Of a stretch of DNA of 16,546 nucleotides, positions 7,880-14,093 are shown piece by piece. The translations under genes and the position numbers were made by a program. The notes beneath the pieces are model-generated. The model searched no databases, had not been told where the DNA came from, and saw nothing but the letters and a program-made list of their open reading frames with translations. Numbering within the stretch: the stretch's first letter is position 1; the number at the start of each line of letters is the position of its first letter. This stretch comes from JAYEHK01 sp034659475 (lineage in GTDB: Bacteria > Bacillota > Syntrophomonadia > Syntrophomonadales > Syntrophomonadaceae): the NCBI GenBank assembly GCA_034659475.1, contig JAYEHK010000091.1, positions 1 to 16,546 of the forward strand, written 5' to 3'.

Positions 7880-7895
7880 TGGCACAGTACTTGCA
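7880..7895 (+). promoter_or_regulatory. Sigma-54 (RpoN) -24/-12 promoter of the moa cluster
   Basis: TGGCAC-N5-TTGCA, an exact consensus match with 12 bases between GG and GC. Transcription should begin near 7906, inside the retained tail of moaA codons. Together with 3463-3478 it places both Mo operons under RpoN. Confidence 0.85.
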
Positions 7896-7899
7896 TTAA

Positions 7900-8352
7900 T
7901 TACAATCAGAAGTAAATATCAGGTTTATTGAGTTCATGCCTATTGGGGATCTGGATTTTCATACCGCGGATAAGGTGCTTAGTGTGGATGCAGTAAAAAA
8001 AATCATAGGACAGGAATATGAACTTATAGATGGAGCAGATGTTAAGGGATACGGTCCGGCAAAATCTGTTAAAATACAGGGAGGAAAGGGATCATTAGGG
8101 TTTATTAGTCCGCTTAGTAATCACTTCTGCCATGGATGTAATCGAATTCGTATGACAGCAGATGGAAAATTAAGAGGATGTTTGTATAACAAGAGCGAAA
8201 TAGATCTACGATTAGCTTTATATAATGATTGCAGTGATGAACAGTTGCTGGCATTATTTAGAAAAGCGATCCTGATGAAGCCAGAGCAACATCATATGTC
8301 GGAGGGCTGGGGAAAAGATAATCGCCGGAAAATGTATCAGATAGGAGGATAA
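7900..8352 (+). pseudogene. moaA: MoaA remnant lacking the radical-SAM half
   Basis: The frame is homologous to MoaA (GTP 3',8-cyclase) only from about the last 45%. Homology starts at VNIRFIEFMPIG, with in-frame TAA at 7897-7899 just upstream; the first ATG is 7936, giving 138 residues. The C-terminal substrate-binding 4Fe-4S motif C-x2-C-x13-C (CHGCNRIRMTADGKLRGC) and the terminal Gly-Gly are intact. The N-terminal CxxxCxxC radical-SAM cluster and barrel start are absent, so it cannot catalyse the reaction alone. Codons look undamaged and no frameshift is seen, so the loss could be recent or an assembly deletion. The sigma-54 promoter lies directly before it. A full moaA should exist elsewhere if the pathway works. 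A standalone product from ATG 7936 is possible but its ribosome site is weak. Confidence 0.85.
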
Positions 8353-8354
8353 TG

Positions 8355-8831
8355 ATGGAATTAACCCATTTGAATGAAGATGGTCGTGCGAGGATGGTTG
8401 ACATTAGTGCAAAAAATAATACAGAACGAGTGGCAGTTGCCCAGGGAATGATACGGATGAAACCGGAAACCTTACAAAGAATAATGACGGGCGAAATGAA
8501 GAAAGGTGATGTATTAGCCGTTGCACAGGTTGCTGGAATCATGGGATCGAAGCAGACCGCCAGCATCGTACCCATGTGTCATCCAGTCATGCTTACGTCC
8601 GTGGATATAAGTTTTGAATTTGATGAAATCAATTCTGCTATCATCGCCCGTTCTACAGCCAAGTTAACCGGGAAAACAGGGGTGGAAATGGAAGCCATCA
8701 TGGCAGTGAGTACCGCTTTGATCACGATTTATGATATGTGCAAAGCCATTGATCGCTGGATGGAGATTACCGATATTAAGCTATTAGAAAAAGCCGGGGG
8801 CAAGAGCGGACATCTAACCAGAAACCAGTAA
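8355..8831 (+). CDS. moaC: Cyclic pyranopterin monophosphate synthase MoaC
   Basis: 158 residues from ATG 8355, preferred over ATG 8352 because AGGAGG (8343-8348) is then 6 nt away; the start overlaps or abuts the moaA stop. Complete family motifs: MCHP (74-77, catalytic His76), KTGVEMEA (107-114) and YDMCKA with Asp127 and Lys130. It converts the MoaA product to cyclic pyranopterin monophosphate, the second half of the first Moco step, in the cytoplasm. Length equals the family norm (about 160). It remains intact although its partner moaA in this operon is truncated. Confidence 0.95.
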   Translation: MELTHLNEDGRARMVDISAKNNTERVAVAQGMIRMKPETLQRIMTGEMKKGDVLAVAQVAGIMGSKQTASIVPMCHPVMLTSVDISFEFDEINSAIIARSTAKLTGKTGVEMEAIMAVSTALITIYDMCKAIDRWMEITDIKLLEKAGGKSGHLTRNQ

Positions 8832-8840
8832 TGGCTATTC

Positions 8841-8942
8841 ATGGAGCAACCCGAATATTGCCCATCGGTTGATAAAAACAAGAAACAGGCCAATAAACCT
8901 TTTATTGCTTGTGGCATAGAAAGTGAGGAGATCTTAGCATGA
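8841..8942 (+). CDS. Small 33-residue ORF coupled to the MOSC gene
   Basis: ATG 8841 opens a 33-codon frame (begins MEQPEYCPSVDKNKKQ, ends IACGIESEEILA) that fills the moaC-MOSC gap and ends in an ATGA overlap with the next start. Two cysteines (Cys7, Cys24) sit in YCPS and ACGI contexts. The tight fit and coupled stop argue for a translated small protein; the weak ribosome site before 8841 argues against. Function is unknown. It might bind metal or simply be a translational coupler. It is too short to assign. Confidence 0.45.
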   Translation: MEQPEYCPSVDKNKKQANKPFIACGIESEEILA

Positions 8943-9376
8943 CAAAAGGAATTCTTCATTCCATTTGTATCAGTGCGGAAAGAGCGGTGTTAAAAAAAGA
9001 GGTACCCCAGGCCAGGATGATAGAAAACTTTGGCATTGAAAATGACGGGCACGCGGGTGAGTGGGGGAGACAAGTCACCTGCCTTGATCTGGCCAGTGTT
9101 CAAAGAGTGAATCAGGAACATAATTTACATGCCGGACCGGGTGAATTTGCTGAAAACCTTTTAATTGATGGAATTGATTTATCCAGGGTAGGGATTGGCG
9201 ATCAAATTCGACTGGGTAGCGATGTCATTCTCCAGCTAAGTCAGATTGGGAAAGACGATCATCCCAGTGTCGTAACCCGTACCCTCGGGGTCAGTTTATT
9301 GCCGCATGAAGGCCTGTTCTGTCGGGTTATAACCGGAGGCATCATTAAAAAAGGAGACGAGGTGGAATTGATATGA
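8939..9376 (+). CDS. Stand-alone MOSC domain protein
   Basis: 145 residues. Matches short MOSC proteins of Firmicutes: IENDGHAGEWGRQVTCLD near 35-50, GEFAENLLIDGIDLS, VGIGDQIRLG, then a C-terminal LPHEGLFCRVITGG and GDEVELI. MOSC domains are linked to handling Moco or its sulfur. In typical relatives the segment QIGKECH carries a conserved cysteine; here it reads QIGKDDH, so that residue is missing. GAGGAG precedes ATG 8939, and the stop overlaps the mogA start (ATGA), so the two are translationally coupled. The reaction of these short forms is not established. Confidence 0.85.
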   Translation: MTKGILHSICISAERAVLKKEVPQARMIENFGIENDGHAGEWGRQVTCLDLASVQRVNQEHNLHAGPGEFAENLLIDGIDLSRVGIGDQIRLGSDVILQLSQIGKDDHPSVVTRTLGVSLLPHEGLFCRVITGGIIKKGDEVELI

Positions 9377-9864
9377 CCTATAAAATCGGCATACTGGTCA
9401 TGAGTGATAAAGGGTCCAGGGGAGAACGCGAGGACCGGAGCGGTAAACAAATCCAGGAAATGCTTGGACCTGAATTCTCGGTTGATTATTACGACATGAT
9501 CCCAGATGAAAAACAGGTAATTATTGATCGCCTCCATCAATTATGTGATGAAATGGCCCTTGATCTGGTATTAACCTCCGGAGGAACTGGGTTTTCACCC
9601 CGCGATGTAACCCCGGACGCCTGTCTGGAAGTCATTGAAAAACCAGTTCCCGGAATCCCAGAAGCCATACGCAGTTATGGGATGCAGAAGACACCCAAAG
9701 CCATGCTAAGCAGAGGTGTCGCAGGTCTAAGAGGAAAAACCCTCATTATCAATCTCCCAGGCAGCGTAAAAGGCGTCAGAGAGTCAATGGAAGTCATCCT
9801 GCCCATACTTCCGCATGGAATTGACACACTCCGCGGTGACAGCTCGGAATGTGGTCAGGATTAA
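9373..9864 (+). CDS. mogA: Molybdopterin adenylyltransferase (MogA/MoaB family)
   Basis: 163 residues, MoCF-biosynthesis fold. Motifs: GILVMSDKGSRGEREDRSG at the N-terminus, TSGGTGFSPRDVTPDA (68-83) and NLPGSVKGVRESM (127-139). It adenylates molybdopterin before metal insertion. Four-base overlap with the MOSC gene. Some relatives are named MoaB; the two cannot be separated firmly by sequence alone. Last gene of the cluster, followed by a long perfect hairpin at 9924-9968. MoeA, MoaE, MoaD and MobA are not in the window. Confidence 0.92.
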   Translation: MTYKIGILVMSDKGSRGEREDRSGKQIQEMLGPEFSVDYYDMIPDEKQVIIDRLHQLCDEMALDLVLTSGGTGFSPRDVTPDACLEVIEKPVPGIPEAIRSYGMQKTPKAMLSRGVAGLRGKTLIINLPGSVKGVRESMEVILPILPHGIDTLRGDSSECGQD

Positions 9865-9923
9865 AGAACCGCATGTGTATTGTAAGACATATCAATAAGA
9901 GTGGTAACATTTATAATGAAAGT

Positions 9924-9968
9924 AAAGTAACGGTATGAAGCTCTTAAAAACGCTCATACCGTTACTTT
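9924..9968. terminator. 15-bp perfect inverted repeat after mogA
   Basis: AAAGTAACGGTATGA (9924-9938) is fully complementary to 9954-9968 across a 15-nt loop. It lies 60 nt beyond the mogA stop. The only flanking T run is the three T ending the stem, so termination is likely but not textbook. Confidence 0.65.
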
Positions 9969-10430
9969 GTGTAAACTTGGAAGCAGTTAGCTGCATTTCC
10001 GGTATTCTTATATAATTTTACAACTTCCTATAATGAACATTATGTAAACTAGAGTGAAATTTGGGGGAAAGGAGTGGTGGCTTTTTGAGCTTTCCCTTTT
10101 GGAGGTTTTGATATGTGATGATTTAGATTGGTTTCTCAGTTGATTACTGGTTGACTGCACCTGGGTGCCGAGTTAAGACAGTGCTGTGTTCGGCTGTAAG
10201 GCTTCGGATATAACGGATGGTGCCGAAGGTCTTCAGAACGGATTCTTATTAGTATGACTGATTATAAGCGGGTTTTCAGAAGCATTCGTATGAGGAGTGC
10301 TTATTGCAACATTAAAATCAGTATAGCAGCTATTTGGCGGATAAGCAGATATAGACTGTATTTATCCTTGGATTAGAGCCTGCGAGATTGTGAAATAGTT
10401 AACAAAGCCTCGGCTTTACCAAATCTGCCA
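9969..10430. other. Non-coding stretch with a run of hairpins (possible structured RNA at 10141-10310)
   Basis: No credible gene. From about 10141 it becomes less AT-rich and holds consecutive stems: GCCGAG/TTCGGC (10167-10172 with 10189-10194), CTTCGG/CCGAAG (10202-10207 with 10223-10228) and AAGCA/TGCTT (10280-10284 with 10298-10302). This could be a non-coding RNA or the remains of a mobile element. I do not recognise a family. Confidence 0.35.
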
Positions 10431-10461
10431 TGTGTATCTGTTTTCAAAGGTTTCAATGGTC

Positions 10462-10500
10462 TCACAGGGGGGGATATGTAATATATATACCCCCCTGTGA
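10462..10500. repeat. 11-bp G/C palindrome with AT core
   Basis: TCACAGGGGGG (10462-10472) is the exact reverse complement of 10490-10500, separated by 17 nt that are almost all A and T. No T run follows. It could be a small palindromic element or an element end. Confidence 0.7.
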
Positions 10501-10990
10501 ACACCGTAAAACAGGAGTTACAGAAGGCTCTTCTTGGTCTAATTTTTTTCATCTGTGCTTGGTATCTACTTGGAAATTTATTACTTCAGAAAAACAAACG
10601 CCACTCCCCTGCCCTCGTTTTTATTAATTTTGCAGCAGTTTTGCCCTATTTTTAGGCGATTTTGAAGTGAAAAGTGGTTATTGTAAAAAGTCATGAAAAA
10701 GAGGTTATAAAGAGCTAGAAAATGGCATAAATGAGTGTCCGGTACCGGCTTCACTTCCCTTTTATTGATTAACCATGGTCAAACTGAGCGTTGTTTACAG
10801 GTTGAATGACTAAAAACTATACATTAATATATATAAATATACATTTTGCTGATGCAAATATATTGCATCCATTGTACAAAACCCTATTCATTAGTTAAAT
10901 TAATGGATATATTATTTTGCTTCGCGGAAGTTTATCTTACGGCAAAATGCTCTAAGCATAAAACTGGTTCGAGTATAATTGATAACCTAG
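10501..10990. other. Gene-free region with small palindromes, possible IS remnant
   Basis: No convincing coding frame. The segment 10660-10676 (GATTTTGAAGTGAAAAG) reminds me of sub-terminal repeats of IS21-type elements, from memory only. Perfect short hairpins: GATGCAA/TTGCATC (10851-10869), ATTTTGC/GCAAAAT (10914-10948) and ATGCT/AGCAT (10947-10959), plus CCGGTACCGG at about 10739-10748. No function can be assigned. Confidence 0.3.
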
Positions 10991-11016
10991 AAAAAAAGCC
11001 CGTTAAAATGGACTTT
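10991..11016 (-). terminator. Rho-independent terminator of the small minus-strand operon
   Basis: On the minus strand, AAAAGTCC (from 11016) pairs with GGGCTTTT (to 10994) around an 8-nt loop, followed by three more T. It lies about 60 nt past the stop of the gene at 11075-11314, which supports that gene being expressed. Confidence 0.7.
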
Positions 11017-11074
11017 TAATTATTAAGTTATTCGGCAGATTTTAAGAGCTTTTGTCCAATATTAGGGTGGCAGT

Positions 11075-11314
11075 TTAATTGTTTAGCAGTTTTAAAATAG
11101 TGCCTTCAATCTCTTCCCTACTCCTGGTCGAATAGCTGACGAGATTGCGTGCACGTCTAGGTACGATTCTTGTATTATCTATACTGACTATCCAAAGCTC
11201 CATTTTCTTAGAATCATGCCTATCGAGTGCTAATTCACAAGCATTACGAAATCGTTCTGTTTCATCAGTATCTATATCAGTTGCAGTAATTCCGCCTATG
11301 ACCATATAACGCAT
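11075..11314 (-). CDS. Small hypothetical protein (79 aa)
   Basis: 79 residues, begins MRYMVIGGITATDIDTDETE. Start ATG 11314 has AGGGGG about 7 nt upstream and a terminator follows the gene, so it is likely real. Charged, soluble, with no signal peptide or membrane span; the pattern IVPRRARNLVSYSTRSREEI gives a basic stretch near the C-terminus. I recognise no family. It lies 24 nt downstream of the other minus-strand gene (11339-11650), so the two may form an operon. Upstream is the divergent vapD gene; small unknown genes next to vapD may be part of the same accessory module, but nothing shows they form an antitoxin. Confidence 0.6.
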   Translation of the reverse strand: MRYMVIGGITATDIDTDETERFRNACELALDRHDSKKMELWIVSIDNTRIVPRRARNLVSYSTRSREEIEGTILKLLNN

Positions 11315-11338
11315 ATTTTAACCCCCTACTAAAAATGC

Positions 11339-11650
11339 TTAGATACCATTTGAGTCTTCTATTTTAGGTGTACTAAAATCATAAATATAGTTTTTGTGAT
11401 CATTAAAAGTAACTGCGAATCTCAATAAAACACCTGATTGGTAATAGCGATATAAGTCTTTGATATTCATATTTAAAATGTGAGATTTAACCGTTATGAG
11501 GTCATTTAGATCTGTAACAGTGATCTGTTTGGAAAAACTGAGTTTACCTTGAGAAAGATAAATTGGTGTCACAATGACACTAATCCGCTCAAAACATTCT
11601 GAAATTAACCAAAATAGAAACACCGGATAATGTAACGCCACCGTATACAA
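11339..11650 (-). CDS. Hypothetical protein (up to 103 aa), start uncertain
   Basis: Open from TTG 11650 (103 residues), but a GTG at 11572 (77 residues) fits the more protein-like part better: it begins TPIYLSQGKLSFSKQITVTD and continues NMNIKDLYRYYQSG. No strong ribosome site precedes either start, and the N-terminal 26 residues (LHYPVFLFWLI) look out of character, so this may be the tail of a truncated gene. No family recognised. Same strand as and just upstream of the 79-aa gene. Confidence 0.45.
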   Translation of the reverse strand: MYTVALHYPVFLFWLISECFERISVIVTPIYLSQGKLSFSKQITVTDLNDLITVKSHILNMNIKDLYRYYQSGVLLRFAVTFNDHKNYIYDFSTPKIEDSNGI

Positions 11651-11827
11651 TGACGTTTACGAAGCAGACATATCCGGAAAGACAAGATGGAGATACAGGG
11701 TTGGAAGCAGGACTGTGTGGTTAAAGTGAACCCCAAAAAATTCGCTGTGTTATAAAGATTTTTTCTTTTTTTGATAATTAAGTTATAATAATTATTGATG
11801 TTGTTCATAGAAAGGGGGTGATCTAAT
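11651..11827 (+). promoter_or_regulatory. vapD upstream region with possible -10 box
   Basis: AT-rich, ending in the strong ribosome site AAAGGGGGTGAT (11811-11822). TATAAT at 11784-11789 could be a -10 element; no good -35 at proper spacing is seen. The part at 11605-11730 reads for a while in two plus frames as protein-like sequence interrupted by stops, possibly gene debris. No antitoxin-sized ORF with a ribosome site is found here. Confidence 0.35.
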
Positions 11828-12130
11828 ATGATGGCAATCGCTTTTGACTTGGATACTGAAATGCTAAAATCAACGTATCACAATGATAGTTATAATAACG
11901 CTTACAACGATATAAAGAATGTTTTAAATAATCATGGTTTAGATAGGATGCAGGGTAGCGTATATTTTGGAGATGATACAGTTGATGCTGTAACGTGTGT
12001 TTTGGCAGTTCAAGAACTAGCTGATGAGTTTGATTGGTTCCAGGTGTCTGTAAGAGATATAAGGATGCTGCGGATCGAAGATAATAATGATTTGATGCCA
12101 GCTGTTCTGAAAAGCAAACGGAAAAAATAA
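11828..12130 (+). CDS. vapD: VapD-like endoribonuclease (Cas2-like fold)
   Basis: 100 residues. Follows the VapD pattern: MAIAFDLDTE with conserved Asp7, then NNAYNDIKNVLNNHGLDRMQ, GSVYFGD, and the C-terminal FQVSVRDIRMLRIEDNNDL, close to the SVRDIRAFRIE of Haemophilus VapD. Family members are small ferredoxin-like-fold RNases related to Cas2 and act as toxins or stress RNases, in some species neutralised by VapX. Start ATG 11828 (or 11831) has a near-perfect Shine-Dalgarno 5-7 nt upstream. No VapX-type protein is seen next to it; a folded RNA element follows one base after the stop codon. The catalytic Asp is present, so activity is likely. Confidence 0.88.
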   Translation: MMAIAFDLDTEMLKSTYHNDSYNNAYNDIKNVLNNHGLDRMQGSVYFGDDTVDAVTCVLAVQELADEFDWFQVSVRDIRMLRIEDNNDLMPAVLKSKRKK

Positions 12131-12131
12131 A

Positions 12132-12214
12132 GGGATCGTGAGGGTGGGAAAGGTTCCCCACGCGCCCCTAGCGGGTCAAAAGAGATGCAGAGGTTACTGC
12201 CTGCAAGCGATCCC
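12132..12214 (+). ncRNA. Candidate four-stem structured RNA in the vapD 3' region
   Basis: Closed by the perfect stem GGGATCG/CGATCCC (12132-12138 with 12208-12214). Inside: GTGGGAA/TTCC(C)CAC (12144-12161, one bulged C), a short CCC/GGG stem (12166-12175), and GCAG/CTGC (12187-12200). GC content is clearly higher than the AT-rich flanks. It starts one base after the vapD stop and is followed 10 nt later by a terminator, so it is on the same transcript or is a small RNA from this strand. It could stabilise the mRNA, be a VapD target or act as an RNA antitoxin; none of these is shown. No known family recognised. Confidence 0.5.
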
Positions 12215-12224
12215 AATATCAACT

Positions 12225-12256
12225 AAGGAGTTCCTTTTTAGGAACTCCTTTTATTT
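12225..12256 (+). terminator. Rho-independent terminator after vapD
   Basis: AAGGAGTTCC (12225-12234) pairs perfectly with GGAACTCCTT (12241-12250) around TTTTTA, followed by TTATTTTTT. Confidence 0.92.
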
Positions 12257-12335
12257 TTTGTCACAATAACTTATAATTTGTAAATGCAGGTAAATTATCC
12301 TTATGTTGAATTTTAATTTCTAAGAGGGGGGCACC

Positions 12336-12365
12336 ATGGATAAAAGGACAGGGAAAACATACTAA
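12336..12365 (+). CDS. Micro-ORF 1 (9 aa)
   Basis: Encodes MDKRTGKTY and stop, with AGAGGGGGGC ending 4 nt before ATG 12336. Its stop overlaps the ribosome site of the next micro-ORF. Could be a leader peptide, a relic, or chance. Confidence 0.3.
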   Translation: MDKRTGKTY

Positions 12366-12379
12366 AGGAGGGCATAAAA

Positions 12380-12415
12380 ATGAACGGTGATGATAATTAT
12401 GTTCAAGCCTTCTAA
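12380..12415 (+). CDS. Micro-ORF 2 (11 aa)
   Basis: Encodes MNGDDNYVQAF and stop, with a strong AAAGGAGGGC 8 nt before ATG 12380. It lies about 125 nt ahead of the secreted peptidase-like gene. It could be a leader peptide or the start of a decayed gene: in another frame, a short hydrophobic, signal-like stretch (ISILLLF) follows, broken by stops. Confidence 0.3.
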   Translation: MNGDDNYVQAF

Positions 12416-12541
12416 ATTACAGTTTCTATAAGCTATATCTATACTTTTGTTATTTACTCGCAGCCATATCTGGGGTTAACTGGGCTAGCAATTATATGAA
12501 ACTCTTAGATAGTTAATAAAATCAAAATGGAGGTATGTATA

Positions 12542-13174
12542 ATGAGGTTAAAAGCATTGATTATTCCTGCGCTACTGATAAGTTTATTATCTTTTCCGAG
12601 CATTTGCTTTGCTAGTACTGTCCAATATATGACAAATGACTACGGTAGCAAATCTTCGAATTTATGGTATTCGGATGTAACAACATATATGAACAACTGT
12701 GGTTATTCATATTCAAGAATTTCCGACCCAAGCGCGTCTACAATTCTAAATAATATGGGGAATAAGGACATCTTTGTTTGGTCAGGGCATGGAGAATCTG
12801 GGAAAATGGTGACAACAGGTTCTTTTCATGTTTACGGGAAAAATACTATTTATTGTATAGAGGATGATTTAAATAGCGGTTCATTCACAAACGAAATTGT
12901 TTGGTTCCAGGGGTGCGATCAAGCTAGCTATAGTAGCTCGAACGGGAATCTACTTTTTGAATGTAGAGATAAGAGTTCTTACGGAGGTAAGTTTTATGGT
13001 GTTGATATGACCTACTTATGGGCTTCTGGAAGAACATGGAATTTCGAAACGTGGAAAAACATGGCAGTCAATAGTTTTTCGTTTGACGAAGCAATATTTG
13101 TGGGTGCAAACAAGGCCGGAGAGCATGACTGGATGGGCTTTAACAGTTCACATGTCTTAACGGTTGGTAGTTAG
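12542..13174 (+). CDS. Secreted caspase-like (clan CD type) putative cysteine peptidase
   Basis: 210 residues from ATG 12542 (GGAGG 8 nt upstream; the ATG at 12527 lies before the ribosome site and is rejected). Signal peptide: basic MRLK, hydrophobic core to about residue 20, cleavage near CFA|S24-25, so the mature protein is exported. The mature part has a pattern seen in clan CD peptidases such as gingipain, clostripain or CHAT: hydrophobic strand IFVWSGHGESG with candidate catalytic His83, then IVWFQGCDQA with candidate Cys125. Family assignment rests on this dyad and its strand context only. Followed 15 nt later by a PepSY-like gene in the same operon. Substrate unknown; an inactive secreted relative is also possible. 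Confidence 0.6.
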   Translation: MRLKALIIPALLISLLSFPSICFASTVQYMTNDYGSKSSNLWYSDVTTYMNNCGYSYSRISDPSASTILNNMGNKDIFVWSGHGESGKMVTTGSFHVYGKNTIYCIEDDLNSGSFTNEIVWFQGCDQASYSSSNGNLLFECRDKSSYGGKFYGVDMTYLWASGRTWNFETWKNMAVNSFSFDEAIFVGANKAGEHDWMGFNSSHVLTVGS

Positions 13175-13189
13175 AAAGGAGGAAAGATT

Positions 13190-13963
13190 ATGTTAGGACT
13201 AAAGGACAAAAGGATAAGTAGATATATTTTCGGGGGTGTAATTGCACTTATATGTTTATTTCAGTTTTATTTTCCTATATCAGGGCAAACATCTGTACAA
13301 GCATCACTAAGCAATCCCTCAACACAATCAATATCAATTATTGAAAAGTATTTTCCAGAGGATCAGGGTAAGTTGCAACAGTCGTTAAACAATAAATATA
13401 TCAGTTCACCAACAGCTAAGTATTGGGTTGATTTGGATAAACAAATGGTAACAGAAGTGGTCTATACTAATGTTAAGCGTATAGGCAAATCCACAAAAAT
13501 TTCCAAAGATCAGGCTAAAAAAATCGCTTACAGTTTTGCAAACGAACATTTTCCACAATTCGATACTACCAGCTGTCAGGAGCAAATCGGAGACCATAGC
13601 TGTTATGTCATTGTCTTAAATGAAGTGGACAAGAATTCTGGGATAAAATTATTAGATAAGTTTACAGCAATAATTAGTAAAGAAACGGGACAAATATCTA
13701 TGACCATGATGAGAATAGTCCCCGGCAATTTGCCTAGTGTAAAAATCAGCAAAAATAAAGCACAAATAATAGCTACAGATGTTATAAATAAGGAATTCTC
13801 AGAGGCTAAATTGGTGTCATCATCGGAATCGCCTCAAGTAAAACTCGACTCCGAGAATAATCAACAAGTTGGATGGATATTCATATTTGAATCCAGTGAT
13901 CATTCAGGAGCAGTTTTGGTTGACGTAACAAACGGGGATGCGTTTTATCAATGTGCATATTAA
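13190..13963 (+). CDS. Membrane-anchored PepSY-like domain protein
   Basis: 257 residues. One N-terminal membrane segment (about 13-31, IFGGVIALICLFQFYFPI) preceded by basic residues, so the bulk faces outside. Two PepSY-like repeats: one after KISKDQAKKIAYSFANEHF (about residues 104-122) and one after VKISKNKAQIIATDVINKEF (about 184-203), each followed by a beta-rich segment ending in a VDVTNGDAF-type strand. PepSY domains occur in peptidase propeptides and are thought to inhibit proteases. With AAAGGAGG 7 nt before ATG 13190 and the peptidase-like gene just upstream, a regulator or inhibitor of that enzyme is a sensible guess, not shown. Confidence 0.65.
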   Translation: MLGLKDKRISRYIFGGVIALICLFQFYFPISGQTSVQASLSNPSTQSISIIEKYFPEDQGKLQQSLNNKYISSPTAKYWVDLDKQMVTEVVYTNVKRIGKSTKISKDQAKKIAYSFANEHFPQFDTTSCQEQIGDHSCYVIVLNEVDKNSGIKLLDKFTAIISKETGQISMTMMRIVPGNLPSVKISKNKAQIIATDVINKEFSEAKLVSSSESPQVKLDSENNQQVGWIFIFESSDHSGAVLVDVTNGDAFYQCAY

Positions 13964-14093
13964 GGTTTTCCTCGAGAAACAATGCTAAGGTTAGATCTGG
14001 AGAACTTCAATCTCAGATTAAAATTTTAAATACTTTGGAGCCTTAGTGGTTTGGAATTACGCCTAACGCTCTAAAAAAACACCACTCAATATA

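Noticed and set aside
10430..10627. 65-aa plus-strand ORF
   Set aside because: It runs straight through the G/C palindrome, has no ribosome site and no protein-like pattern.
10967..10990. tRNA-like GGTTCGAGT motif
   Set aside because: No acceptor, D or anticodon arms can be formed around it.
12010..12222. 70-aa minus-strand ORF over vapD and its 3' element
   Set aside because: Shadow of vapD and of the inverted-repeat structure; no ribosome site.
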